A program made the translations under genes and the position numbers. A DNA stretch of 64,000 bases, taken from the NCBI GenBank assembly GCA_033961575.1, contig CM066736.1:10697501-10761500 (forward strand), written 5' to 3'. Origin of the DNA: Aselliscus stoliczkanus. Taxonomy: Eukaryota > Chordata > Mammalia > Chiroptera > Hipposideridae. Each line of letters begins with the position of its first letter. Position 1 is the first letter of the stretch. The notes beneath the pieces are model-generated. The model saw only the letters and a program-made list of their open reading frames with translations, was not told where the DNA came from and searched no databases. Shown here piece after piece: positions 48,941-64,000 of this stretch.

Positions 48941-51820
48941 ATATAAAAGATCATAAAACAGTGGTAACACTATAAAGATGAAAGAATATTTTAAAACATC
49001 CTTCATACATTATCAGTGTTACACAGTACTATAAATTTAAATGCATGGGCAACTGAGCTGACTCAGTACTGATCCCAGGACACGACATGAAAATATTTTT
49101 GATCCCTGCCCCCCCAGGAATCTTCTAGCTCATTGCCCCTGCCATACTGGGAATCAAACTGATATCTGTGCATATCTGGACTAATCACTAATAATGGTAT
49201 ATTTAAGTCACTTAACCTTTTTTTTGTAAAATGGTATGTGCTTAGGGAGGCTGGGTTGGCGGGGGAGAGGGGGCTGTACTTTTAAATCTGTTTGAGGGCT
49301 GTGAGTCCTGGTTAATGATGCCTTTACTGTAGCAATGGGGATAATTGCCCCAGCCACATTCACTACTCAAATCAAGAGCCACTCTCTTTGTTATGCTCTT
49401 CGTGAAACCAATAAATGGCATGATGAATTTTCTTCCATAATAGAGTCATTGTCAACAAATGTTATTTCCTTCCTAAATAATCAGAATTGTATGTAATTTG
49501 TACAAAGATGCCAAGACAGGTATCCTTTCCATTATTATCTGCTAGATTACTTCTAAAATAAATTTTAAATATATTGCCTGAAACTGAACTGCGAGTATCT
49601 AATTTCTTCTTTTAGACTGAATATATTTCAATGTGAATAACATGCTCTCTAACAATAGCAAACATCAGAGCTGCTTATATTCAAACAAGTCCAAGATTAC
49701 CTGTGAAGAAACATAATCATCTTAAGGAAAAGACCTCATCTTGATGGGGTTCACACTTCCTATTCAGGCCGTCACTCCACAAATATTTACTAATTTCGTA
49801 CTGGACTGAGAAAGTAAGCCTTCAAGATTAACAGAAAGTCTTACCTCCTCCCACCACCCCTGAAGCTAGCCAATTCATAAATAATGTAATTTGTAAGATG
49901 GAAGACATTTTACATATGACTTCCTATTAAAAAGAAGGAAGAAATTGCTAGTAACAGATTTGTGAACGCTCTAACCTTCATTTTACCAATGTAGACACAC
50001 AATCTTTGTCAACACAAAGACACTTCATCTTTATCTAATTGTTATCTTATTCTTTTTTTAAAAAAATTTTGAATCAATCTAGTTCTGCTGCATGATTAAC
50101 TACAAGCTGCAGGGTATTACTCTACCACAATGCCCTGGAACCAGCACATATTCAGTTACACTATATCACAGCAAAAAAAAAAGAACTAATTGTATGATCA
50201 TGTGGATATTGTAGAAGCCCTTTAGTTCAATCCTAGATGGGCCTCAAGAGGATAATGCTTATTCTGTTGAACTCACTGCCAAATCACAATACGAAAGCGC
50301 CAGGATCAAAATAAGACCCAATTATACAAAGAGCGCATTTTATCAAGGTCGGGTTTAGAAGAAATAGGTATGTGGCCCAGTACTTGTGGGAAATTGTTCA
50401 AAAATATTTACATAAATGGAGCTTTAAAGAAAATTATCGAACACTTACTAGCCATGATGCTATTCAATGAGAATCTCTTCAGGTAACATCAGGACAGCAG
50501 TTTAATCATGGAATACTTAAAGCAACAGAATCCAATTTCCTAATTCTCTAGCGCTTAAAACAAATTTCTAAAGTGTTTGGATATTTGGCGGACGGTGCGA
50601 GGCATATTTGTGTGTTTCTACCATTAAAATACTTTTTAAAAGAATGAAAAATCATCTCTTCATGATGCTCATGGCTGAGTATACCTACATCAAGTTGTGG
50701 CTACCATTTGCTCAAGCATCATAAAAACAAAACAAAATGGAAACTATTTATAAATACTTTTTCCAACAATTATTCATGAACGATAAGCACAGACATCTAT
50801 AAATTGATTTAGACTACTATACTTTAAATGAGTCCAAAAACTATGCAACTTAATTAAATGGTAGCCTCAGCAACTACCTCCTGCGTCACCCAATAGTTAC
50901 TCTGCTCTTTTACTACAGATTTCTGATTTTTCAAGATCTGGAACTATAATAGATCTATAAAAAGAAAAGAGAGGGGAAAAGAGACATCTAATGACAACAG
51001 ATACGTAATTCTAGCTTTTTAATTACATCAGTAAGATACTTTCTAAAAGCAAACGCTAACCTTATATCAAGTCTAGATATTCAAATGTGCTGTACTTATG
51101 CCGTTTTATGACTCCAAAACTATTTTTATTTATTTTATTTAATTCCCTGTTATCAATCAGGGGATCTAGACTAAATGCATAAGCTAACATTACTGGAATC
51201 AACATTTGCCAAGTGTCATAGAAAACATTTAAAATCAAAAAAGAAAAGTCCTCCATCCAGGGTTATGCGAGCCAGTGTTCTTTATGTAAGTACTGAAAAT
51301 AGATTTGATTTGATATAAACAGAACTGTAATAGTTATGTGGATCATATTTTAACAGGTTTGATAAAGTTGATGTACTCATTTTATATGGCACAATCACAG
51401 TTTCATGTTACGTACAGCTTTGCAGCCAATAACGGTTTCAATTTTTAAAAATACAAAATATGGGTTTGGGTTCCACTATGACTAGTGACGTGATTAAGTA
51501 ATGAACTTTTTCTAAGTTTCGGTTTTGCTTTGGGTATGCTAATTTCAACAGCATAAATGGGACAGGATACTCACTGAGTCCTCTCAGTGATAAACCATTG
51601 AGAACACTCCAACCTTTGTACTTCCTTAAAAACTTCAAGTTTTATTTTAAGGACTTTGTATTTCACCTCCTATGTAAAATACTCTATAAACAGTAAGACT
51701 GACCTGATGCCATTTGAATATGTCAGCAATGAATTTGCTTGTAAATTCTGTAACAAAGGTGCTTTTCTCTGTATATGTAATTTTGTAATTAATTTTATAC
51801 CTCTACCATTCAATTTAAAT
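48941..51820. other. Intron 2 stretch without recognised elements
   Basis: Unique-looking AT-rich DNA; a G-rich patch at 49239-49276 stands out. No gene or transposon recognised. Confidence 0.45.
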
Positions 51821-51827
51821 GTTCAAA

Positions 51828-52824
51828 TACCATATTTTGCCATGTATAATGCACACATTTTTGCCCAAATTTATGAGGGAAAAATAAGGATGTGAATTAT
51901 ACTTGGGTAGTACTAATTCCGTATCTATACAAATGTTTTTAATTCTTTTATTTATGCTTATGAATTAAAAGTGTAACTCTAGAAATCAATACCAATATCC
52001 ATATAGAAAATACTACCCTGGAATATGATCATCAGTTTTGTTGAACTTACGACGAACTTGCAACAACATGAAAAGTTCTTGGCCTTCTATGATGCATAAA
52101 TATCGTAAACTTGTTACCAGTACATAAAATTTCTTGTACCTTGTATCTGTTCTTGTGTTTTGTAATTAGTTGTTACATAAAATTTCTTGTACCATAATAT
52201 GTTAGAAAAATAAATGCTAAAATTCCTTTATAATACATAAAACAAGTACCTAAAAGTAAACAAATAAAAATTTGAATTAAAAAATTAAAATGGGGCCAGC
52301 CAAGTGGCATACTGGTTAAGAGCTGGTTTTGGGATGCCAGCAGCCCCAGTTCGGATCCCACATATGAGGGCCAGTGACACTGCCCTCTACAGCTAACAGC
52401 TCCACCTGGAGCTGGGCTGTGTGAGCCCCGGCGACGGTGTAGGCTGCAGCACCTGCTGCAGTGGGCTGCCATAGGCTACAGTGAGTGGCCGGCAGCCAGC
52501 GTGAGCTGCCAATAGCCGCGGTGAGCGACCATCCAGAGCCCAGCGACCGATCTGCCTTACCCGGAAGAGAGCAATGACGATACCAACATGAGCCAGTGAA
52601 GCAACGTCCTCCGCAAATAGACTGAAGAACAAAAAGAAAGCAACTTGTCTGTTCCCCTCCCCCAATTCCCCAATAAAATCTTTAAAACAAAAACACTGAA
52701 TAAATAGCAAATTAGATTTTTAAAAAAAAATTAAAATTAAAGGTTTTCTTCCCTGGAAGTTTGGGCTCAAAACGTGGGTGTGTATTAAAAAACGGGAGAG
52801 TACTATACACAGCAAAATACGGTA
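51828..52824. mobile_element. Non-autonomous DNA transposon with long inverted ends, hosting a SINE
   Basis: The left end 'taccatattttgccatgtat' has an inverted partner at the right end (reverse complement taccgtattttgctgtgtat). Inside the ends, 'gcacacatttttgcccaaat' is mirrored by a right-hand 'gtttgggctcaaaacgtggg tgtgtatt'. About 0.55 kb remains after removing the SINE at 52292-52724. A 20-bp direct repeat tacataaaatttcttgtacc occurs at 52121-52140 and 52174-52193. No transposase. Superfamily undecided; TA flanks are possible. Confidence 0.75.
52292..52724 (+). mobile_element. Long T+ type SINE (lineage B) with extra 3' sequence
   Basis: Head 'ggggccagccaagtggcata', B-type 'gccagcagccccagttcgga', body, and AATAAAATCTTT (52672-52683). 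After the tail comes about 30 bp of non-SINE text (cactgaataaatagcaaatt agattttt, 52694-52721) and a second A run. Possible 13-bp duplications aaaaaattaaaat at 52279-52291 and 52725-52737, but these are low complexity. Confidence 0.9.
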
Positions 52825-55199
52825 TATAATATTTTCTTGAATAAATTAGGCCCTGAAATTCTACTAATACCTTACTTAACCTTTTCTCCAACTTACTACA
52901 TTCACATTCTTACATCAAACTCCCTGAAAAAGACAAAGGAAAGAAATTGTTTTACTGGGCAAAGAAATCTTTATATCACCTTCATGTGCAAGAATCTCCT
53001 CTAAAATTGTCAATTAAAAAGCAAGATTTTGAAATAAGACATACACAAACAAGGGGAGATTCAAACAGGCTATCCTTAAAATTGCTAGACTAAATACTTA
53101 TATTTCAGTCATAATGGATTCATCACTGAAAGTATTTACATATCAAAGGGAAAACTGTACTACACCAAATAACAGTTTATCTAGCTTTAGGTTAATTTTC
53201 CACCCTACTTGCTCCAGTGGTGACTTTAATACCTCATTAATGGGGGTTTTACTCAGGTTTACTTTATACAAGTAAGTGACTTTATATTAATGCAAAAATA
53301 TTAGATCATAATACCTGTATTTACCAAAACATAAATCTCCCCAGCCAAAATCAACTGATTAGATTCAACTCTTCCCTAAAGCAACAATCTTTAAATTATA
53401 ATTTTTTACCCACTGTCTAATTTTCATTTCATTAGAACATAAGCTCTTTACATGCTATTTCACCACAATCTCTGTATAAATGTCTCATTTTTCATAGAAA
53501 AAACTAATTACATGGTTCAGTAAGTTGCCTGTGGTAGGTAGCACATCGATTTTATTTACATTCAAAGTTAGACTTTAACTTGTTCTCTCAATTTCAAGCA
53601 CATTTAGCTTAATAATTCTATCTAATCCATTAGATCTTTTTCTGTTCTTCATATGAAAGAATTCTGAAGTCATCAGGATCTTAACATAATTTTACAATAT
53701 AAATTTACTGCTTACCAAAGTCTTAAATATTTCGTTTTCTCTTTTAAGAATATAATTAAAATTTTCTATTAAATCTAGTATATCAGTAAGTATGCACTAC
53801 AATCATTTGGGTAATCATCATACAACGGAAACTATTTTATATTTATATTACTATTTTGTAGCTTTAGCAAACTAAATCTATCAAGCTAAACACAGGAAAC
53901 AGAAATACCACCGTTATTTTTAAAATCAGAAATTTTATTATCAAGATTTGAATAATTTAGAAACTACTTAGATCTAGCTACCATTTACCACTAGGCAGGT
54001 GTGTTCCCTAAAACTACTTCTTACAAAATACAAATAAATGTATTTTTCAATTACAATCTACAAAGTAACAAATATGAAAGTTAAAGTAAAATTTACTTTT
54101 CAGGTGCATTGTGTTAATCTCAAGATTAATGCCACGTAATAACATCTCCATATAAATACTTATACATAAAACATTACAAATCTAGAATGGAGAATGATAT
54201 AATTCACCTGTTTTTAAAATCACCAGAATTTTATAGCAAAATAAATCAATCCAAACAATGTAAAAAAATTATTTTCCAATTTAGTCAGAGATTAAGTTCA
54301 ATGAACCATAAACTGACCACCGATAATGAAAACACAGATATAAAAACTGGGTGGAAAGTCAGGGGTCAAATTTTCTTTAAAAGAAATTTTCAAACTGAGT
54401 AACATTTTACGTAGAGGTACTTTCATTCCTGTCAGTTTTATATGTAAAAGGGTAGTTACTTTCGCAGAAAGCAAATTTTTCATTTCAATTGAGAATAAAC
54501 CCATTTAGAATGTTGATTAAAATTATTTCATGTAGTCAAAGATAACCAGAAATCATCAAAATCAACTGAAAATTCAGAATGTAATAAGATACACAGTAAT
54601 ATATTACTATCTATGATTTTAGAGAGTTCAATGTCAACACTTCTTTTTAGTATGTTAATCAATAAGGGGTTATTAATTTTCAGAATTTAACGTTACCATC
54701 ATAATTTGCCTTTGCTGGATCTGAATACTTTTCTTGCCTTCTCCTCTCTGCCCTACTACTTTCCTGTGACTTAAGAATATAGTCTTTATTTGACCTTTTA
54801 ACTGCTTTTACAAAAGCAGTTTTCAAGGAGTTTTCAGTTGTTTTTCAATAGGCTCAAAGTTAGCTTTTCCTCAAGGCAGAGTGAAAAGTTGTTGGGGAAA
54901 AGAATATTCAGTGTCTCAAAGTTTAACCCCAAATTTACTTAATAATTACAAAAGTAAAAGGGTATCTTCACACTGGAGAAATCTACCAGATTATCTTAAC
55001 CAAATAATCATACTTAGTAGGAGCAATATTGGGACAAATTCACATGATATGTTTCTGATGTGATGCCACAGAAAGTACACAGAACCCAGTCATAATTCTT
55101 GCCAAAAATGTTTAACCTGAGCTTAATCATGAGTAAGCAATTAAACAAATTCAGAATACGGAAACATTGACAGGACAACTGAACTGTTCCCTTCAAATA
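52825..55199. other. Intron 2 stretch without recognised elements
   Basis: AT-rich unique-looking sequence; nothing recognised. Confidence 0.45.
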
Positions 55200-55515
55200 A
55201 CATCAACATCATGGAAGAACACACAAAACAAGATAACTTGGAGAATGTTCTAAATTAAAGGAGACCAAAGAGACAAGACATTTAAATGCAGCATGTTATC
55301 CATGACTGAATCCTAGATTGGGGAGGGGAGGCTATAAAAGACATTATGGAGACACTTGAAGAAATATGGACATAGGCTGAATCTTAGGTAATTTAACTGT
55401 ATCAATGTTAAATTTCCTGAGTATGATGATAGGATAATGGTTGTGTAGGAAAATTCCCCACATTCTCATAGGAATTACATGCTGAAGTATTTAGAAATAA
55501 AGATTCTTGAACTTT
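55200..55515 (+). mobile_element. L1 (L1MA/L1MB-type) 3'UTR fragment
   Basis: 'ggagaccaaagagacaagac', 'ctgaatcctagattgggg', 'aaaagacattatggagacac', 'gtatcaatgttaaatttcct' and 'ctgaagtatttagaaataaa g' occur in the order of old L1 3' ends. Confidence 0.7.
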
Positions 55516-55562
55516 GAAAATTCTTTTCAAATCATTTAAGCAGAAAAAAAGATTTACGTATA

Positions 55563-55794
55563 CAGAGGGTGCCAAAAAAATGTATACACATTTTAAGAAA
55601 GGAAAATTTTTTAAAAACTGTAATAATATATACCGAAAGCAAAAGGTGAATACAAGTCACGTTTGACTTCTGCATTGACAAGAGGGGCTCAAAGTGGTTC
55701 CCATCAGCGTCCAGACACTTCTGATGATGGCGAACTGCTGCCTGAGCCACACTGACCGAAGTGTCCACTTGCATACATTTTTTGGAACCCCCGA
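55563..55794 (-). mobile_element. Internally deleted mariner transposon
   Basis: TA duplications at 55561-55562 and 55795-55796. The left end is cagagggtgccaaaaaaatg; the right end, reverse-complemented, is tcgggggttccaaaaaatgt; the inverted repeats are about 27 bp. The minus-strand frame running from the right inverted repeat encodes VAQAAVRHHQKCLDADGNHF, resembling the C-terminal end of mariner transposases. Most of the transposase, including its catalytic core, is missing. 232 bp in total. Confidence 0.88.
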
Positions 55795-55796
55795 TA

Positions 55797-57119
55797 ATAT
55801 ACATGAAAATATTTTTCAAAATAAAAGGTTGAGGGGTGGGAGTTACATTCTTCCTTGGAGATATCTAAACAGGGACTCCATCAATCCCATCATCTGCAAT
55901 TCCAGACTGCCATCTGTGCCTGCAGACCCTAACATTAGCGAGCTGGGTCTCCAGTCTCTTTTCACCTTCCTTTCTCCCTGCCAAGTGCCCACTTCTTCCA
56001 GAAGCTTGCAATCAGTTTTGTGGTATAAGCAGTAGTTTTAGAGTCTTAAATTCTCTTACACTGGTCACAGTCAGAAAACTTGATCCATTTCTCTTGGCTT
56101 TCTATGGCCTGACCCTGTTTTTGCCATGGCCTGTACCTCATGGCATAGGTAGTAGCACCCTGGAAAATGGGCAAAAAAAGCAACACTTATAACTCTAAAT
56201 ACAATAACAAAGAATAACGACTGCCATTCTGCCCCTACACTAACAGTAAAGCTGATTCCTAAGACTTCTAATGCTGATATTGGGGCAATCATTTTTCAGA
56301 GGTGGACAGGTGTATTCCCATTATAATTTACATTTGTCTTAAAATGAAAAAAGACAGCACAGATAAATTAAAATTTAAAATTATAAACAGTGCACATTTA
56401 CAGCTAAATTTATTTATAGAACATGCACAAAATCAAATCGCTATTTCTACCTCCTTGGGAATTAAAATCAGGAGTAATATCAATTTTAACTAGGTTTCAA
56501 TCTCCTCACATCATCAAATCACTTAAAATTTTAAGTATATTTATTATAAATCAATCTTCTGTGAGTAAATTACTATGCTATGTTAGAACCAGATAAGAGG
56601 TTTCACTCATTCATTCATTCAACAAACATTATTAAGTACACACTATACTGTACATGTCACTGCAACTGGACTGGGCTCTTAATGCCTTGGGTCTAGCCAT
56701 CATCAGTCCCTAGAAGTCTGTGCTTGCTCTTTGTAACATTTTTGGGTTTCAAGGTTGCATGTCTTTCCCACCATGGACTAATAGGCAATGAAATGGCCAT
56801 ATGATTGTATTTATAAAATGATTTTGATTAAAAGTCAATTTAGCATACTGTATTAATCTCTAAAACTCACACTGGAAATGTGGGAAAGCATTTAGTCAAG
56901 CAAAAAGAGCAAAGTTATAATAAAATAAAATTTGAGAAGAGACCATTAATATTAAAGTTTAGTACATAATTATTTGTATTTTTAAATGTAAATAAATCTG
57001 TATCCTAAACAGAATGTTTAAATTCATAGCTCAATTTAGAATAATTTATTACAATATTAAGGTCTTCCTGCTTATAATCATCTTGTGTATAACTTCTTAA
57101 TTTTTTATGTTTCCTGATC
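55797..57119. other. Intron 2 stretch; short ATTC-rich repeat near 56609
   Basis: 'cactcattcattcattcaac' at 56606-56625 is a short tandem and the start of a decayed interspersed repeat. Otherwise nothing recognised. Confidence 0.4.
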
Positions 57120-57615
57120 AGAAACCTACAACAGTTCCTCAAAATTTATCAAATTAAGTCCAAATTCTTCAGCCTTACTTCATGTACTCCATGCTATACC
57201 CCACCTTCCCACTCTTTTGGTCTCCCTGAGTATTTCAGTCAGACCCTAAGCTCCAGACAAACCTGATCACCCCACAATTCGTTCCTTGGCCATATGCCCT
57301 TTGGACAGGCTACTTCCTCTGACTAGGACAAGCTCCACCCCAACCTAGATAGCTCCTACCTACCCTGTAAGACTCATCTCAAGCCCTGCCAACCCTGGCC
57401 TTCCCAATCATCTCTGTATGCTTTGTTCCCCAAGGTTGAATCTGACAGTTCTACAGGATCCCATAACTTAATGATTTACAGCTTACTCTACAGTATCATA
57501 ATTATGGATTCATTTACTACCCCAATAAGATTGTGAACTCCTCAAAGATAAAGACTCAGTTTACATATCTGGGACTGATCACTCCTCTTGCCTAACAGAA
57601 GGTCAGTAAACAAAC
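57120..57615 (+). repeat. L2 LINE fragment
   Basis: A long L2 3' portion: 'aattaagtccaaattcttca', 'gcctgacttcatg'-like text, 'caattcgttccttggccata', 'gtaagactcatctcaagccc', 'ataagattgtgaactcctca aagataaagac' and the terminal 'cctaacagaaggtcagtaaa'. Confidence 0.7.
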
Positions 57616-58387
57616 CAGAAACCAAGGAGGTTATCAACCCATGGCATGAAGGCTCAGAGTGTTCTCGTTACATGTTTATAGAACACATGCTTAGTTCTGG
57701 AATTGAATGTTTGCCCATTTGGAAAGCAGTCAATCTACTGTATTTCTCATATACTTACAGTGTTCTCTGCATTATATAATTTATGTGCTTGTCTTAAACC
57801 CCTTTGAGATTATAAACTTATCAAGAGTAGAGATTACATCAAACCCCAATAAGTGGGCCCATTGATATGGATACTCACGGATGATACAAGGAAGAACAAG
57901 TACATATATTTAGTGTTCAGCCAATGCCCTGCTTTAGCCCATGTGGAGAAGGCAATACAGTTACAAATCTACCTTACAGGGATCCGAGAGAGTCAAATCC
58001 TAAAGTTCTGACCTCTTTATAAGGCAACTTAAGATTTGTTATGAGACCTTGTTTATAGTGTTCAGTCTAGACAAGTTTCAGAGGATCAGGGATATTTTCA
58101 ATGCTCTAACATTATTCCCAGTTATTCTCCCCAAATATTAAAACTCCAACTCAAAAATATGATTACTTCGACCAAAAGGTATACTTTAAAAATTAATATT
58201 TGACAAACATTACTAAGCACTGAATGTTATCCAGAACAGACCAACTGTTTAAAAACTGCCAAATGTTTTAATTTTGATATATGAGTTAATTATTGTCATT
58301 GTAGTAGCAGCCGCAATAGTTACAATTATAGATTCTTCTCGGTGGTATTCTAACTATTTTAATTTTTTTTAATCCTTTTTTATTTTT
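57616..58387. other. Intron 2 stretch; possible further L2 tail at 57785-57900
   Basis: 'gtcttaaacccctttgagat tataaacttatcaagag' could be a second L2 end; otherwise unrecognised. Confidence 0.35.
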
Positions 58388-58530
58388 TTAATCCTTACAA
58401 CCCAATTTACAGGGAGGAAACTAAGGCACCGCTAAGTTAAAGAATTTGACCAAGAACGCACACAGCTAACAAGGGACCAAGCCGGGATTCAAACCCAAGC
58501 CAATACTTTGAAGTGCTCTGCCATACAATA
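58388..58530 (-). repeat. MIR SINE (reverse orientation)
   Basis: 'gggaggaaactaaggcaccg', 'gaacgcacacagctaacaag', 'gccgggattcaaacccaagc' match the reverse complement of the MIR core. Confidence 0.85.
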
Positions 58531-61726
<3,196 letters not shown>

Positions 61727-62455
61727 CTAAAAGCAGACTTCCACACAGATAAGCAAATTTGCTAAATATTTTCACACTTCACATTGTAAAATTTCTCCCA
61801 CTGAAGAATATGTGTCAATCCGTACTGATTTTCAGAGAAAACAATTCATTTCTTCCTATCAAGGTTTCTACACAGCTCTGTATATTAAACACCAAAATAC
61901 AATAAATTATTATTTCCTGTTGAACCATTTTTACCTATATTTTAATATATAGGGATTTTATTTACTATAAAGTCTCTATATAAAACTACTTTCTATATTA
62001 TTATTATTCCCTAGTTGATTCATCAACTACATTTAGAAATCAGGTGAAAAATTTTAAAATAGTGTAGAATTGAAATAACTTCTTCCTAAGAATTTCCTCA
62101 ATTTGTTCCCATCCGGAAGCCATACAGTTCAAATCCTTTTCAATCAAGAAAACAGTTTACAATAATACCAGTGCTTCATTATGAACAAATAAGCTGCTAA
62201 TAAAACTGATGCCAAGTTATCAACAATTTATTCATGTTATTTAACATGTAGCACACAGGAAAGCTTTGTTTCTATAACAACTCCCTAATGTAGTTTATCT
62301 TTTGTTTTTCAAACATTTTAAAACATGGGAACTTTAAACCAGTTGGCAGCAGAACCCGTATCTTTGTTCTGTTACATAGATGTGTATTTTAAAATTTCTG
62401 AAATCTTAGGTTTAAGAAACTAAACTTCAAAGATGTTTCAAATCAAATGAAAGTT

Positions 62456-62862
62456 GGGGCCGGCTGAGTAGTGCATTGGCTAAGAGCTGGCATCCCAAGC
62501 CAGCTCTGAGCAGCAGGACCCCGGTTCGGATCCCACATATGAAGGCCAGTGACACTGCCCTCTACAGCTAAGACAGTGAACAACAGCTCCCCCTGGAGCT
62601 GGGCTGCTGTGAGTCCCCAGGACAGCATAGCTGCAGCCCCTGCTGCAGTGGACTGCCATAGGCTACAGTGAGTGGCTGGCAGCCGTTGTGAGCGGCCGTC
62701 CAGAGCCCGGCAACCAATCTGCCTCACCCGGGAAGAGTGCAATGATAATACCAACATAGGCCAGTGAGGCAAGGTCCTCCACAACTAGACTGAAGAACAA
62801 AAGGACAGCAACTTGTCTGTTCCCCTCCCACAATTTCCCAATAAAATCTTTAAAACAAAAAA
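62456..62862 (+). mobile_element. Long T+ type SINE (head lineage A), first of a head-to-tail pair
   Basis: Head 'ggggccggctgagtagtgca', A-type 'gccagctctgagcagcagga', body 'ctacagctaagacagtgaac', a single pyrimidine run, then AATAAAATCTTT and an A-rich end. Followed after a 10-bp linker by a second SINE in the same orientation. Antisense to MED13L. Frames over it are not genes. Confidence 0.94.
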
Positions 62863-62872
62863 GAATGTCAAA

Positions 62873-63309
62873 GGGCCGGCCGAGTGGCGCATTCGTTAAG
62901 AGCTGGTTTGGGGATGCCAGCGGCCCCAGTTCGGATCCCACATATGAGGGCCAGTGACACTGCCCTATACAGCTAACAACAGCTCCACCTGGAGCTGGGT
63001 TGTGCAAGCCCTGGCGACGGTGTGGGCTGCAGCCTCTGCTGCAGTGGGCTGCCATAGGCTACAATGAGTGGCCGGCAGCCAGCGTGAGCTGCCAATAGCC
63101 GCGGTGAGCGACCATCCAGAGGCCAGCGACTGATCTGCCTCACCCGGGAAGAGCGCAATGACGATACCAACACGGGCCAGTGAAGCAACATCCTCTGCAA
63201 CCAGACTGAAGAACAAAAAGACAGCAATGTCTGCTCCCCTTCCCTGAATCCCCAACCCTGTTCCCCTCCCCCAATTCCCCAATAAAATCTTTAGGGAAAA
63301 AAAAAAAAA
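62873..63309 (+). mobile_element. Long T+ type SINE (head lineage B), second of the pair
   Basis: Head 'gggccggccgagtggcgcat', B-type 'gccagcggccccagttcgga', body, duplicated pyrimidine runs, AATAAAATCTTT (63281-63292) and an A tail. The hexamer aaagtt occurs both before the first SINE (62450-62455) and at the end of this tail (63307-63312). Confidence 0.94.
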
Positions 63310-64000
63310 GTTAGTGCCAACGATGGTTAAAAAAAAAGAAAAAAAAAAGTTGAATTCCTTAAGTTTATAGTTATAAACTGCAACTATGTATTCGAAACTG
63401 ATTCGTAATATAATTCTGTACCAAACAGTCCCCATGTCCTTGCATTCATTCACTCATGTCCTGTCCTGAAAACTCATCTTCCCCCTCCCCACCAGCCACC
63501 ATCACAAACCGTAATTTCTGTCAACAAGCTGTTTTTCAAAAGAACAAGTACCACAGGGTAGAAAAATAACCATTTCTTCTACTAACAGAACTGAAACAAA
63601 TTTATGGTGCTAAACAGTTACTATAATGAACACATTTTAGAAAAAATATCAATTTTTTTTATCCAAAAAAGCTTTACTTCAAAGCACAAAGGTTTCAAAA
63701 AAAAAAATCATATCCAAAGTGAACTTATCTGAAATTCAGTAATCTATCCTTTTACACTATGAGATATACAAATCTGATCATTAATGAATATTCTTAGTAA
63801 AGTCTGGTATTGCCATCATTTAGCTTTGCCTTTCTGTCACCTGATTACTCTGACTATAAAAGTACTACATTGTCTAAAGAACAAAATAAATGAACAAGCA
63901 AACAAAAAGTACATGGCCAGTGCAAAAAGTTCATAAGTAAAATAAATAATATTTTAAAAAGGAAGCTAATCATACCAGAATTGTTTTCCATAATCACAGA

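Noticed and set aside
62443..63453. Several 84-162 codon minus-strand frames
   Set aside because: They run through the GC-rich bodies of the two long SINEs and recur at the other long SINE copies (36043, 52292).

Overview
The window is ordinary AT-rich mammalian intronic DNA containing one coding exon. That exon lies on the minus strand at 61432-61669. It encodes 79 residues plus the first base of a codon, with a clean acceptor and donor, and I recognise it as exon 2 of MED13L (Mediator complex subunit 13-like, part of the CDK8 kinase module). Because the gene runs right to left, positions 1-61431 belong to intron 2 (a very long intron whose far end is not in the window) and 61670-64000 belong to intron 1. 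I see no promoter, CpG island, RNA gene, CRISPR array, or second gene. The other open reading frames look like chance frames, simple-repeat frames, or frames through transposable elements.

The organism looks like a placental mammal, most likely a bat. Fourteen copies of a tRNA-derived SINE share a head containing 'ggccggcc..gtggc' and 'ggttcggatccc'. Long copies end in AATAAAATCTTT, and their tail resembles, from memory, the Rhin-1 SINE of horseshoe and leaf-nosed bats. I therefore infer a rhinolophoid bat. The species is uncertain, and perissodactyl SINEs have a similar head and terminal signal. A LINE-1 3'UTR of the type common in Laurasiatheria agrees with this.

Layout from left to right. 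1-11 kb: an old DNA-transposon-like repeat split by an L1 3' end, a CR1/L3-like block, a MIR, one SINE, a MER20-like element and L2. 11.1-11.4 kb: a long alternating TG/CG minisatellite. 13-17.6 kb: L2, MIRs, and a 2 kb L1 on the minus strand carrying a nested mariner MITE and a SINE. 20.4-21.7 kb: an L1/HAL1-like block. 22-33 kb: mostly unique sequence. 33.4-41.9 kb: a SINE-rich stretch with L2. 43-51 kb: mostly unique AT-rich DNA with L2 and two SINEs. 51.8-52.8 kb: a DNA transposon hosting a long SINE. 55.2-55.8 kb: an L1 3' end next to an internally deleted mariner. 57-58.5 kb: L2 and MIR. 58.5-61.4 kb: unique intron leading to the exon. 62.4-63.3 kb: two long SINEs head to tail in intron 1.

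The only host gene function visible is the N-terminal part of MED13L. The most informative other signals are the SINE family structure (two head lineages, two tail forms, a possible 3' transduction, a head-to-tail pair), the nested insertions, and the Z-DNA-prone repeat. I did not find a convincing new biological system.
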